A DNA stretch of 64,000 nt from Deltaproteobacteria bacterium (GTDB lineage Bacteria > Desulfobacterota > Binatia > UBA1149 > JAJCZL01): positions 70,137 to 134,136 of the forward strand of contig JAJCZL010000038.1 of the NCBI GenBank assembly GCA_029262415.1. The letters run 5' to 3'. The position numbers and the translations under genes are program-made. Shown piece by piece: positions 1 to 8,129 of the stretch (the stretch's first letter is position 1; each line of letters opens with the position of its first letter). The notes beneath the pieces were generated by a model. The model was not told where the DNA came from and did no database searches. It saw nothing but the letters and a program-made list of their open reading frames with translations.

Positions 1-1
1 G

Positions 2-70
2 CTTGCGCACTACAAGAGCGTGACCGAGGACGTTCGCGCCCTGTACGAAAAGACCTTCAAGGTCGGGTGA
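2..70 (+). CDS. C-terminal tail of an unidentified protein (partial)
   Basis: The second reading frame is open from the left edge to a TGA at 68-70 and encodes about 22 residues ending in YEKTFKVG. The tail is too short to assign a family. It lies 50 bases upstream of the aminotransferase on the same strand, so the two could share a transcript. A small CCGGT/ACCGG hairpin at 90-102 sits between them. Confidence 0.5.
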   Translation, partial: LAHYKSVTEDVRALYEKTFKVG

Positions 71-120
71 CGCGGCGCGTGTTTTTGACCCGGTAACACC
101 GGCCGTGTACTTCAGTTGAG

Positions 121-1035
121 ATGGAAAAGGCCGAGAGCATATGGATGGACGGCAGGCTCGTCGCTTGGGACGACGCTAAAGTCCACGTCCTTACTCATAC
201 CCTCCACTACGGTCTTGGGGCTTTTGAGGGAATCCGTTGCTATCTGTGCGACGACGGCAGGTCCGCGGTGTTCCGCTTGGGCGAACACGTACGCCGCCTG
301 GCCCAATCTATGCACATTCTCGGCCTCGAAAGCCCCTACAGCGAACGGCAGATCTCCGATGCGTGTGTTGAGACCGTTCGCGCCAACAAGCTGAAAGAGT
401 GTTACATCCGCCCGCTTCTCTACCTAGCCGAGGGTGAGATGGGCCTTGCTGCGACGACCAACCCGGTGCGTCTGAGCGTTGCCGCGTGGCCGTGGGGCTC
501 TTACCTCGGGCAAGAAGGGCTCACCAACGGGATTCGCGTCAGGACCTCATCGTTTCAGCGCTTTCACATCAATACTTTGATGACTAAGGCGAAAGCGGTT
601 GGACATTACGTCAATTCGATCTTGGCGAGCCTTGAGGCGCGCAGCGGTGGGTACGACGAATCGTTGATGCTCGACGTTGACGGTTACGCGGCGGAAGGCT
701 GCGGCGAAAACCTGTTCATCGTGCGCGACGGTGTGGTCAAGACCCCTCCTATCGCGACCGTGCTCGAAGGCATCACGCGCGCGACCGCGATCCGGCTTCT
801 CGAAGATGCGGGGCACGAGGTCGTCGAGGAGCGCTTTACCCGCGACGATATTTATATCGCCGACGAAGCGTTTTTCACCGGCACCGCCGCCGAAATTACG
901 CCGATCCAATCGCTGGATGACCGCCGCATCGGTGGCAAGGGTCCGGGCCCCGTGACCAAGCGTATTCAGGAAGAATATTTCGCCGTCACGAAGGGTAGCC
1001 GTCCGGAGTTTGCCGAGTGGCTGACATACATCTGA
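121..1035 (+). CDS. ilvE: Branched-chain amino acid aminotransferase
   Basis: This fold-type IV PLP enzyme transfers the amino group between glutamate and branched-chain 2-oxo acids in Leu/Ile/Val metabolism; it is cytoplasmic. It has 304 residues, the usual family length. The N-terminal stretch HVLTHTLHYGLGAFEGIRCY (about 22-41) is the family signature. The Schiff-base lysine is Lys158 in KAVGHYVNS. The C-terminal half has EGCGENLF and FFTGTAAEITPI, which form the phosphate and carboxylate sites. ATG 121 fits the family N-terminus, but the upstream bases (cagttgag) make only a weak ribosome site. A D-amino-acid transaminase or aminodeoxychorismate lyase is less likely given the length and the FEGIR motif. 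Confidence 0.93.
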   Translation: MEKAESIWMDGRLVAWDDAKVHVLTHTLHYGLGAFEGIRCYLCDDGRSAVFRLGEHVRRLAQSMHILGLESPYSERQISDACVETVRANKLKECYIRPLLYLAEGEMGLAATTNPVRLSVAAWPWGSYLGQEGLTNGIRVRTSSFQRFHINTLMTKAKAVGHYVNSILASLEARSGGYDESLMLDVDGYAAEGCGENLFIVRDGVVKTPPIATVLEGITRATAIRLLEDAGHEVVEERFTRDDIYIADEAFFTGTAAEITPIQSLDDRRIGGKGPGPVTKRIQEEYFAVTKGSRPEFAEWLTYI

Positions 1036-1075
1036 ACGTGAACGCGACCGTCTGTCCGCTCCGGGTCGTGTCCGC

Positions 1076-1840
1076 ATGAGCGCGACCGGCTGGCGCAGAG
1101 CTGGGTCGGCTCCGGGTGGCCGCGGCTTCGGGCTCGGCCCGGCGGGCCCGGTGCCGCCGATGGTCAAGGCGCTCATCGCCGTAAACTTCGCAGTGTATGT
1201 GGTCCAGGCGTTCGGCGGGCGGTTCGCGCTAATCTCGAACTTCGCCCTGATCCCCGCGTTGGTCGCACGCGGGGAAGTCTGGCGGCTGTTCACCTACCAG
1301 TTTCTCCACGGCGGGGTCTGGCACCTGGCCATAAACATGTTGATGTTGTGGATGTTCGGGTCCGAACTTGAACAGCGCTGGGGCCAGCGCTTCTTTCTGA
1401 AGTACTATTTCCTTTGTGCGATCGGTGGTGGCGCGGTGTTCACGGCCGCAATGTATCTGTTCGGCGACCCGACCGTTATCAGCGTCGGGGCCTCGGGAGG
1501 CATCTACGGAATCTTGATGGCCTACGGGATGTGGTTTCCGAACCGCGAGGTCCTTATCTGGCTGTTGTTTCCGGTCAAGGTGAAGTACCTGGTGATCTTT
1601 CTGATCGCGATCGAGTTCGTCCAGTCGATCGAGGCTTCGGGCGGTGGTATCGCACACGCCGCGCACTTTGGCGGAATGGCGATCGGCTATGCTTACCTGC
1701 GTTGGTGGGGGGCAAGCGGCCTGGGTGTACCGCAATTACCGACCTGGAGTTCGCTCAAGCGTTCGTACTACAAATGGAAGTTCCGGCGGCTTCAGAAGAA
1801 ACGTCTCGGCGGTGGAGATAACGGGATCACCTACCATTAG
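1076..1840 (+). CDS. Rhomboid-family intramembrane serine protease
   Basis: This polytopic inner-membrane protein should cleave substrate transmembrane helices within the bilayer. The rhomboid core spans about residues 30-210 of 254. It contains HGGVWHLAINMLMLW in the L1-TM2 region, the nucleophile motif GASGGIYG (Ser140), and the catalytic histidine in HAAHFGG (His197). A Gly-rich N-terminal tail of about 28 residues precedes TM1. The C-terminus (about 225-254) is strongly basic and probably cytoplasmic. It follows ilvE by 40 bases on the same strand, and the next gene starts 10 bases after its stop, so it is likely in an operon. The natural substrate cannot be read from the sequence. Confidence 0.9.
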   Translation: MSATGWRRAGSAPGGRGFGLGPAGPVPPMVKALIAVNFAVYVVQAFGGRFALISNFALIPALVARGEVWRLFTYQFLHGGVWHLAINMLMLWMFGSELEQRWGQRFFLKYYFLCAIGGGAVFTAAMYLFGDPTVISVGASGGIYGILMAYGMWFPNREVLIWLLFPVKVKYLVIFLIAIEFVQSIEASGGGIAHAAHFGGMAIGYAYLRWWGASGLGVPQLPTWSSLKRSYYKWKFRRLQKKRLGGGDNGITYH

Positions 1841-1850
1841 GAGACCTTTT

Positions 1851-2639
1851 GTGGGGAACGTCTCATTTACAACTTCCACTTTTGAGGGGGCTCGGGGCCA
1901 CCAGATCCTATTGGGCCGCTGGTCGCCGGACTCCCAGGCTAGGGCTGCCTTGGTTTTGGTCCACGGCCTCGGCGAGCACGCCTTCCGCTACGACCATGTC
2001 GCAAGGGCTCTGGCCGGTATCGGAGTCGACGTGTATGCACCCGATCAGCAGGGGCATGGGCACTCAGGCGGAACCCAAGGCACCGTCGAGAAGTTCTCGG
2101 ACTTTCTCGACGACGTGGAGACGATTGTGCGCATGGCGCGTGGCGATCACCCCGGCAAGCGGCTGTTTCTACTCGGCCATTCAATGGGCGGCCTGATCGC
2201 CACGGCATATGTGCTGGAGAAACAAGAGAAGCCCGACCGGCTCATCCTGTCAGGACCGGCGATTGTACCGATTATCGAACCGGGTGACCGCACCATTGAC
2301 GCGACCAAGTTGTCTCGCGATCCCGAACAACAGCATCTGTACCTGACCGACCCGTTGGTGTTACGCGAGCGGGTCAAGGAAGACCTGTACTTCAAGCTCG
2401 CCGACGGTATTTCGCTGCTACCCGGCCGCACGGGCGAGATCACAATGCCGGTGTTGCTCCTTCACGGCACCGACGATCCGCTCTGTAGTGCGCAGGGGGC
2501 AGAGTCGTATGTGCGCGGATCGGGGAGCGACGATGTCACCGTAAAGCTCTACCCTGAGGGGAGGCACGAGAGTTTCAATGAGATCAACCGTGAGGAAGTC
2601 ATCGCGGATCTGCTAGGCTGGGTTGAGGCGCGCATCTAG
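1851..2639 (+). CDS. Alpha/beta hydrolase, lysophospholipase / monoacylglycerol lipase type
   Basis: This is a serine hydrolase of the Hydrolase_4 (monoglyceride lipase) family, expected to cleave ester bonds of acylglycerols or lysophospholipids. It has 262 residues. The oxyanion motif is HGLGEH (38-43), the nucleophile elbow is GHSMGG (Ser111), the acid is in LLLHGTDDPL and the histidine is in EGRHESFNE. The open frame continues upstream inside the rhomboid gene. GTG 1851 is chosen because a clear AGGAGA ribosome site lies 7 bases upstream and the N-terminus then matches the family. It sits 10 bases after the rhomboid gene and just before the sulfotransferase. Confidence 0.88.
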   Translation: MGNVSFTTSTFEGARGHQILLGRWSPDSQARAALVLVHGLGEHAFRYDHVARALAGIGVDVYAPDQQGHGHSGGTQGTVEKFSDFLDDVETIVRMARGDHPGKRLFLLGHSMGGLIATAYVLEKQEKPDRLILSGPAIVPIIEPGDRTIDATKLSRDPEQQHLYLTDPLVLRERVKEDLYFKLADGISLLPGRTGEITMPVLLLHGTDDPLCSAQGAESYVRGSGSDDVTVKLYPEGRHESFNEINREEVIADLLGWVEARI

Positions 2640-2655
2640 CGAGGTCGGAAAAGGG

Positions 2656-3666
2656 ATGAAAGAAAAAGTCACGTTTGTCGTCGGGTCGCCGCGGTCCGGC
2701 TCCACGATGCTCGCGCGTATGATTGGGTCACACTCGAAGATCTACGGACGCCCCGAGCCGCACTTGCTGACTCCGCTAGCTCACCTCGGATACTACGACA
2801 ACGTAGAGAAGGCCCCGTACGATCACATCCTCGCCGCCGAGTCGGTACGCGCGTTCGTCGAAGACCTCCCCGGTGGAGAACAAGACTATATCGATGCGTG
2901 CCGGGCCTATACCGATACGCTTTACGGCCGAATGCTGTCGAGCGCCCCCGGAAAGGAACTGTTTCTCGACAAGACGCCGGCGTACAGTTTGGTGCTGGAT
3001 TTCATCGCAAGGATATATCCTCACGCGAAGTACACGGTTCTTACGCGCCACCCCCTTGCGGTATTCAGCTCGTTCGCTGAATCATTTTTTGCCGGCGATT
3101 GGCAAGCCGCACACGACTACAACCCCATCGTCGAGCGTTACGTGCCTGCGCTCGCGAAGTTCATACGTGAGAAGAAAGCTCCTTGCTATCATGTGGTATA
3201 CGAGAAGCTCGTCGCCGATCCCGAGCCGATGCTGAAAGAGATTTTCGGCTTCATGGGCCTGGAGCATGAGTCGGAAGCCGTGAACTATGGAGAACACAAG
3301 CACGTAGAGAAGGGTCTCGGTGATCCGATCGGCGTGGCCAAGCACAGCCGGCCTTCAACTGAGTCGATTCATAAGTGGACAGCCGAGATCGCCAACGATC
3401 CCGCGCGCATGGCTCTTTGCAAACAAATGATCCAGCGTGTGGACCCGGCGGATCTTGCGATTTGGGGCCATCCGCTCGAAACCATCTGGCAGCCGCTTGA
3501 AGAACTGGACGGTGGCACGGCGAAGCCCAAGAAGAAAGTGTTCGATCGCTATACGATGCAGCGAAAAGCGATTGTCGCCGTGCGCAAGCGTGTCGGACGC
3601 AGCCCACGGCTACGCAAACTATTGACCACCGTGCGTCTTGGCGCCGACGTGTTGCTGCGCGATTAG
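2656..3666 (+). CDS. PAPS-dependent sulfotransferase family protein
   Basis: This predicted sulfotransferase would move sulfate from PAPS to a hydroxyl or amine of a small molecule, lipid or glycan. The 5'-phosphosulfate-binding loop is at the extreme N-terminus as GSPRSGST (10-17), and LTRHPLAVFSSF resembles the 3'-phosphate-binding segment. It has 336 residues and a basic C-terminus. ATG 2656 is preferred over ATG 2623 because it avoids overlapping the hydrolase gene and places the P-loop near residue 10, as is usual. It closes the ilvE-side operon and converges on the LysR gene 12 bases away. A second unrelated-looking sulfotransferase lies at 54042-55064, and ATP sulfurylase lies at 35741-37003. 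The substrate is unknown. Confidence 0.85.
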   Translation: MKEKVTFVVGSPRSGSTMLARMIGSHSKIYGRPEPHLLTPLAHLGYYDNVEKAPYDHILAAESVRAFVEDLPGGEQDYIDACRAYTDTLYGRMLSSAPGKELFLDKTPAYSLVLDFIARIYPHAKYTVLTRHPLAVFSSFAESFFAGDWQAAHDYNPIVERYVPALAKFIREKKAPCYHVVYEKLVADPEPMLKEIFGFMGLEHESEAVNYGEHKHVEKGLGDPIGVAKHSRPSTESIHKWTAEIANDPARMALCKQMIQRVDPADLAIWGHPLETIWQPLEELDGGTAKPKKKVFDRYTMQRKAIVAVRKRVGRSPRLRKLLTTVRLGADVLLRD

Positions 3667-3678
3667 CGGTCGGCGGGT

Positions 3679-4575
3679 TCAGTCGATCAGTGCGGGAAAC
3701 AGCGTCTTACACACGCCGATGAAACCCTTCTGCGATGCCGTAGGCGTTTCGTTGGCGCGACGAATCAAGCCCCAGGTGCGGTACAGCCCGCCCGGTGCGA
3801 GAGGCCGCATTACCAGCTTGCCCGAGTCTGCGTGATCGCGCATGACCCAGCCCGCGACGGCTGATACTCCGAGCCCCGCTTCAACCATCCGCTTGACCGC
3901 TTCAAGGTCGTTGATCTCCATAGTGATCGGCGGCATGACGCCGCCTTCGAGCAAGAACCGCTCGAGTAACTTAAACGTGTGGCTCTCACGGTCGTAGCCG
4001 ATCAGCCGTTGGCCTGAGAAGTCGCGGGCACGTACGCGTTCTAACGAATCCCAAGCGTGGCCGGCCGGTGCGATTGCGAAAAGTTCGTCGCGTCCGAGTT
4101 CCGTGGCCGTCAGCCCAGCCAGCTCTATCGGGAGCGGCGTAAGGCCGATGTCGACCGAACCTTCCCGCGTGTGGCGGACTATTTCTTCGGAGAAGCCGGA
4201 GATCACTTTGATCTCGATCTTGCCGAAGCGGGCGGTGAACTCTTCGAGCAGGCGAGGGAGGATGTGCTGGCAGACGGCGCCTCCGGCGCCGATCGCGACA
4301 CGGCCGCGGCCCATAGCTTCGAAGTCGGAGACGACGGCATGCGCCTCTTCGGCCTTGCCGAGGATCTGCTTGGCGTAGGGCAACAGCACGTTGCCCGCCT
4401 GTGTGAGCGTCACCTTGCGGGCGTGCCGGGTGAACAAGGCCGTCCCGAACGAGTCCTCGAGAGACCTAATCTGCTGACTGACCGCCGACTGGCTGATCCG
4501 CAGCCGCTTGCCGGCCGCGGTAAAGCTGCCGGCGTCGACGACGGCGACGAAGGTTCTCAAAGAGGTGAGGTCCAT
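3679..4575 (-). CDS. LysR-family transcriptional regulator
   Basis: This 298-residue regulator has an N-terminal winged helix-turn-helix (about 3-62, with GSFTAAGKRLRISQSAVSQQ as recognition region) and a two-lobed periplasmic-binding-like effector domain (about 90-295). LysR proteins usually control the divergent neighbour, here the ammonium transporter whose start is 249 bases away. That makes a nitrogen-related role plausible, but the effector cannot be read from sequence. ATG 4575 gives a standard LysR N-terminus, although its ribosome site is weak. Its 3' end converges on the sulfotransferase gene. Confidence 0.92.
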   Translation of the reverse strand: MDLTSLRTFVAVVDAGSFTAAGKRLRISQSAVSQQIRSLEDSFGTALFTRHARKVTLTQAGNVLLPYAKQILGKAEEAHAVVSDFEAMGRGRVAIGAGGAVCQHILPRLLEEFTARFGKIEIKVISGFSEEIVRHTREGSVDIGLTPLPIELAGLTATELGRDELFAIAPAGHAWDSLERVRARDFSGQRLIGYDRESHTFKLLERFLLEGGVMPPITMEINDLEAVKRMVEAGLGVSAVAGWVMRDHADSGKLVMRPLAPGGLYRTWGLIRRANETPTASQKGFIGVCKTLFPALID

Positions 4576-4712
4576 AGCTGGGGTTGGTCTTATCGGATTT
4601 CCTTATGGGTGTCTACGGTTTGGCTTTGGTGCCTCTCGGATAGGCACTCGTGGCGACCGGTTTAGCACCCAATCGAAAGGACTATATCACTGAGTAGTAT
4701 GGGTTCTTAGTT

Positions 4713-4736
4713 AAAACCCCGATTGAGAAGGGTTTT
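4713..4736. promoter_or_regulatory. Perfect 7-bp inverted repeat in the LysR/amt intergenic region
   Basis: AAAACCC (4713-4719) and GGGTTTT (4730-4736) flank a 10-base spacer. An interrupted dyad in a divergent LysR promoter region is a candidate operator. It lies about 20 bases upstream of the sigma-54-like element. It could alternatively be a small hairpin in a longer transcript. Confidence 0.4.
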
Positions 4737-4754
4737 GGTTAGCCACCCCCCAGT

Positions 4755-4770
4755 TGGCATCGTTCTGGCT
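4755..4770 (+). promoter_or_regulatory. Candidate sigma-54 (RpoN) promoter of the ammonium transporter
   Basis: TGGCATcgttcTGGCT keeps the invariant GG and GC with the correct 10-base spacing of the -24/-12 consensus TGGCAC-N5-TTGCW. It differs at two positions. The predicted start would fall near 4782, leaving a leader of about 40 bases before the ATG. Sigma-54 control of ammonium transporters is well established in Proteobacteria. Confidence 0.5.
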
Positions 4771-4824
4771 AATGGGAAGGTCAGAATGGATTTTGATTCA
4801 TTATTTCTTCAGGGAGGACAGGAA

Positions 4825-6150
4825 ATGCCCAATAAATTCTTAAGACAGGCCGCGACCGCACTTCTGGTGCTTGTCGTCGCCACCCCGGCCTTGGCCGACG
4901 AGGGAGTGTCGGCGGAAATGTTCACGGTGAACAACCTGTGGATGATGATTGCGACCGCGCTGGTATTCATCATGCATCTTGGTTTTGCGACGCTCGAGTC
5001 GGGGCTGACACGAGCTAAGAACACCACGAACATTCTTTTCAAGAACACGTTCATCGTCAGCATCGGTCTGATAACCTACGCATTCGCCGGTTTTAACCTG
5101 ATGTATCCGGGTGACTTTAACGGGTACTTCGGCTTCGCGGGCTTCTTTGTAACCACCGACGCTGCGGGCGTGACCTCGGCCTACAACGAAGGCTACACCT
5201 ACTGGACCGACTTCTTGTTCCAGGCGATGTTCGCTGCCACCTGCGCGACGATTGTGTCGGGCGCGGTCGCAGAACGGGTCAAGCTCGCCTCGTTCATGAT
5301 CTTCGCGACGATCTTCGTCGGGTTCACCTATCCGTGGCTCGGTTCGTGGAAATGGGGCGGCGGCTGGCTCGACGCCATGGGTTTCTACGACTTCGCCGGG
5401 TCTACACTCGTACACTCGGTTGGCGGGTGGGGTGCCCTTGCAGGCGCACTCTTACTTGGACCGCGCATGGGCAAGTACACAAAAGACGGCCGCATGACGC
5501 CGATCCCGGGCAGCAACATGCCGATGGCGACTATCGGTGTATTCTTACTGTGGCTGGGGTGGTTTGGGTTTAACGGCGGTTCGGTGCTGAGTGCCGATCC
5601 GGCATTGGTTTCGCTGACCTTGGTTACGACCTCGTTGGCCGCGGCCGCGGGCGCGCTTGGTGCGATGTTCACCTCTTGGGCAATCGCGAAGAAGCCCGAC
5701 CTTTCGATGACGCTGAACGGGATCCTTGCCGGCTTGGTGGGAATCACCGCCGGTGCAGATCAGATGGCCATGTGGTCTTCTCTGGCGATCGGCGCGATTG
5801 CAGGCGTGATCGTTGTCTTTGCCGTAATGTTCTTCGATCGCATACACATCGACGATCCCGTCGGCGCGGTCTCAGTGCATTTAGTGTGCGGTATCTGGGG
5901 AACCTTAGCTGTCGGGATCTTCGGTGAGATGGCCGGCATCGGTCAACTCTGGATCCAATTCGTCGGCGTGCTCGCCTACGGAGCGGTCGCGTTCGGTTCC
6001 GCACTCGCGATTTTTGGCTTGCTGAAAATGACGATCGGGCTCCGCGTAACACCGGAAGAAGAGTTCGAAGGGCTCGACCTTGCCGAACACGGCATGCACG
6101 CCTACCCCGACTTCGCCGGCGTCTCGGCGGGTTCGATGGGCTCAAAATGA
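4825..6150 (+). CDS. amt: Ammonium transporter of the Amt/Mep/Rh family
   Basis: This inner-membrane ammonium channel has 441 residues. A cleavable signal peptide is predicted at residues 1-24 (ending PALA), followed by about eleven membrane helices. The twin-histidine pore is seen as STLVHSVGGWGALAG and VSVHLVCGIWGTLAVG. The C-terminal tail after LRVTPEEEFEGLDLAEHG is the part that contacts PII proteins in the family. ATG 4825 is chosen over the upstream in-frame ATGs because GGGAGG lies 7 bases before it and the signal peptide then begins at residue 1. No glnK/PII gene is adjacent, unlike many amt operons. It is divergent from a LysR gene and ends at a strong terminator. Confidence 0.95.
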   Translation: MPNKFLRQAATALLVLVVATPALADEGVSAEMFTVNNLWMMIATALVFIMHLGFATLESGLTRAKNTTNILFKNTFIVSIGLITYAFAGFNLMYPGDFNGYFGFAGFFVTTDAAGVTSAYNEGYTYWTDFLFQAMFAATCATIVSGAVAERVKLASFMIFATIFVGFTYPWLGSWKWGGGWLDAMGFYDFAGSTLVHSVGGWGALAGALLLGPRMGKYTKDGRMTPIPGSNMPMATIGVFLLWLGWFGFNGGSVLSADPALVSLTLVTTSLAAAAGALGAMFTSWAIAKKPDLSMTLNGILAGLVGITAGADQMAMWSSLAIGAIAGVIVVFAVMFFDRIHIDDPVGAVSVHLVCGIWGTLAVGIFGEMAGIGQLWIQFVGVLAYGAVAFGSALAIFGLLKMTIGLRVTPEEEFEGLDLAEHGMHAYPDFAGVSAGSMGSK

Positions 6151-6254
6151 TCAGTGGCCCTGCCGGGGACGGCAGGTTACCGGAGACACGAGTCGCACAG
6201 GGTCTCCTCCGACCGGAAGAGGTTCCTTCCTGAGTCTTGCCGGTCGGACACCAA

Positions 6255-6290
6255 GGAGCGTCGGCAGGTCGCCTGATCTGTCGACGCTCC
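6255..6290. other. 9-bp inverted repeat downstream of amt
   Basis: GGAGCGTCG (6255-6263) pairs perfectly with CGACGCTCC (6282-6290) across an 18-base loop. It lies between the convergent amt and crotonase genes, just ahead of the stronger terminator. No T-tract follows, so a role in RNA stability is as likely as termination. Confidence 0.4.
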
Positions 6291-6301
6291 GCTAAACTAG
6301 C

Positions 6302-6331
6302 AAGCGCCGGTGGGATGGCCCACCGGCGCTT
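6302..6331. terminator. Bidirectional intrinsic terminator
   Basis: AAGCGCCGGTGGG (6302-6314), a four-base ATGG loop, and CCCACCGGCGCTT (6319-6331) form a perfect 13-bp GC-rich stem flanked by A/T bases. It lies between the convergent amt and crotonase genes and would stop transcription from both. Confidence 0.85.
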
Positions 6332-6346
6332 TTGCGTAGGACGGCG

Positions 6347-7141
6347 TCAGCGCCCTCGGTACTTCGGCTTGCGTTTCTCCAGGAAAGAAGTGATTGCCTC
6401 GGCGAAGTCTTCGGTCTGTTGAGACAAGATGTACTGATCGGTGTCCATGTGCACCAACGGCGTGTTGATGTTTGCGACGGCGTTAACGGTTTGTTTGACC
6501 ATCGACGCTGTAATCGGCGGTATCGACTCGGCAAGTTCCCGCGCCCAACTTTCAGCCTCTGCTGCGGCCTCCGCCCCTGAGCCCGAAACGCGGCGGTTGG
6601 CCAGACCCCACAGCACCGCACGTTCCGCGTCGAGCATGCAGTTTGTGATCAGCAGTTCCTTGGTTCGTGCCGGTCCGAAGTGTGCAACCATCAGCGGCAC
6701 CGTCCTCCAGGTCATCGTCATGCCGCGTAACACCTCCGGCATTCCGAACTGGAGATCGTCTGCCGCGACTCTCAGGTCGCACGCAAGCGCTATGCAGCCG
6801 CCCCCGCCCAGGCAGTAGCCGTGCATCGCGGCGATGGTGGTTTGTGGGAGTTCTTGAATCGCACGCACCATGTCGGGACCGATCTGAAGAAGGCGTCGCC
6901 GCTCACCGATCGCGGCGCCACCGATCTCGCGCATCCCGGTGTCGGTTAAATCGACGCCGACTGAGAAATCTTTGCCTTTGGCGTTGAACACCACAGTGCG
7001 AATCGCGGTATCGGAGCGCAGTTCCAGGCACGTTTGCGTGACCGCCTCGATCAGCGTGCGCGTGAGCGCGTTCCTGCGCTGCGGGCGGGCGAGGGTGATG
7101 ACGACGGTGTGGTTGGACCGGGTGGTTTCGAGCTCTTCCAT
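6347..7141 (-). CDS. Enoyl-CoA hydratase/isomerase (crotonase) family protein
   Basis: This 264-residue cytoplasmic protein has the crotonase fold that stabilises CoA-thioester enolates. Visible motifs are the N-terminal strand VVITLARPQRRNALT, the first oxyanion-hole region KGKDFSVGVDL, and the second, AMHGYCLGGGGCIALACD. FGMPEV carries the glutamate equivalent to Glu164 of rat enoyl-CoA hydratase. The Glu144 position is not glutamate, so true hydratase activity is doubtful; an isomerase, hydrolase or lyase role is possible. The open frame extends upstream to 7267, but ATG 7141 matches the family start and avoids overlapping the divergent moxR gene. Confidence 0.87.
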   Translation of the reverse strand: MEELETTRSNHTVVITLARPQRRNALTRTLIEAVTQTCLELRSDTAIRTVVFNAKGKDFSVGVDLTDTGMREIGGAAIGERRRLLQIGPDMVRAIQELPQTTIAAMHGYCLGGGGCIALACDLRVAADDLQFGMPEVLRGMTMTWRTVPLMVAHFGPARTKELLITNCMLDAERAVLWGLANRRVSGSGAEAAAEAESWARELAESIPPITASMVKQTVNAVANINTPLVHMDTDQYILSQQTEDFAEAITSFLEKRKPKYRGR

Positions 7142-7170
7142 TTGGGGGTGAGTCTCGCCCGTTTGCGAGT

Positions 7171-7199
7171 TTGATGTAAGTGGAACGTTCGCATAAAAA
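7171..7199 (+). promoter_or_regulatory. Candidate sigma-70-type promoter for the moxR operon
   Basis: TTGATG (7171-7176) and TAAAAA (7194-7199) are separated by 17 bases. Each matches four of six consensus positions. The predicted start near 7206 leaves about 24 bases before the moxR ATG, which carries its own GGAGG site at 7219-7223. Confidence 0.4.
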
Positions 7200-7229
7200 T
7201 ACGCGTTTGACCCTACCTGGAGGCATTGC

Positions 7230-8111
7230 ATGTCCGAATCCGAAAACTTCCGGCTGTTCAAGGGCACCGACGGCTACATCGCGTCTGCTCCGCTGATTGA
7301 CACGGTTAACTGTGCCATTGCGTTGCAGAGGCCGCTGCTGATCCGCGGCGAACCGGGAACCGGTAAAACCCTCCTCGCACGCCACATCAGCGAAGGCCTC
7401 GCGATGCCGATGGATTCCTGGCACGTCAAGTCAACGTCGAAGGCTGCCGACGGCCTGTACGTGTACGACACCGTGCAGCGTCTGAACGACAGCCGCTTCG
7501 GCGGCGGCGAAGTCGCCGACATCGGGCGTTATATCAAACTCGGACCCCTGGGCAGGGTGTTCGCGGCCGATACCCGCCATGTGCTTCTCATCGACGAAGT
7601 CGACAAGGCGGACATCGAGTTCCCCAACGACCTCCTTCACGAACTCGATGAGATGCGATTCGTTGTCACCGAGACGGGTAAAGAAGTTGCGGCCAACCAC
7701 CGTCCGGTGGTGATCATAACGTCGAACAACGAGAAAGAGCTGCCCGACGCGTTCTTACGCCGCTGCATCTTCCATTACATCGAATTTCCGGGGCGTGAAC
7801 TCATGCGGCGGATCGTTGACGTCCACCACCCGAATCTCGACGCGGCGCTGCTCGACCAAGTGCTCGTCAAGTTCTATTGGCTGCGCGAGCAGAGCGAGCT
7901 TCGTAAGAAGCCGTCGACATCCGAACTGATCGATTGGATCTCGGCTCTTCTGCGTAGCGGGATATCTTTGGACCAACTCGAGTCGCACATTCCGTTCCTC
8001 GGCGCTCTTCTGAAAAAAGAGCAAGACGTTGATGCTTTGACTCGTTACGACAAGGACATCGGCAACTATCCGAACAAATGGAGCGACCTCGGTCCGCGTT
8101 ACAACCAGTAG
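7230..8111 (+). CDS. MoxR-family AAA+ ATPase
   Basis: MoxR ATPases act as chaperones that insert cofactors or assemble complexes, usually with a VWA-domain partner. Walker A is GEPGTGKT (40-47) and Walker B is IDEVDKAD (121-128). Sensor-type residues appear in VVIITSNNEKELPDAFLRRC. It has 293 residues, normal for the family. A GGAGG ribosome site lies 6 bases before ATG 7230. The VWA gene starts 18 bases downstream, giving the classic MoxR/CoxE-like pair. The client protein is not encoded beside them. Confidence 0.92.
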   Translation: MSESENFRLFKGTDGYIASAPLIDTVNCAIALQRPLLIRGEPGTGKTLLARHISEGLAMPMDSWHVKSTSKAADGLYVYDTVQRLNDSRFGGGEVADIGRYIKLGPLGRVFAADTRHVLLIDEVDKADIEFPNDLLHELDEMRFVVTETGKEVAANHRPVVIITSNNEKELPDAFLRRCIFHYIEFPGRELMRRIVDVHHPNLDAALLDQVLVKFYWLREQSELRKKPSTSELIDWISALLRSGISLDQLESHIPFLGALLKKEQDVDALTRYDKDIGNYPNKWSDLGPRYNQ

Positions 8112-8129
8112 CGGAAAGAGGCGGTAACG

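Noticed and set aside
547-1293. Leftward 248-codon open frame opposite ilvE and the rhomboid gene
   Set aside because: It overlaps two well-supported genes, has no domain signature and no ribosome site; it is a GC-rich shadow frame.
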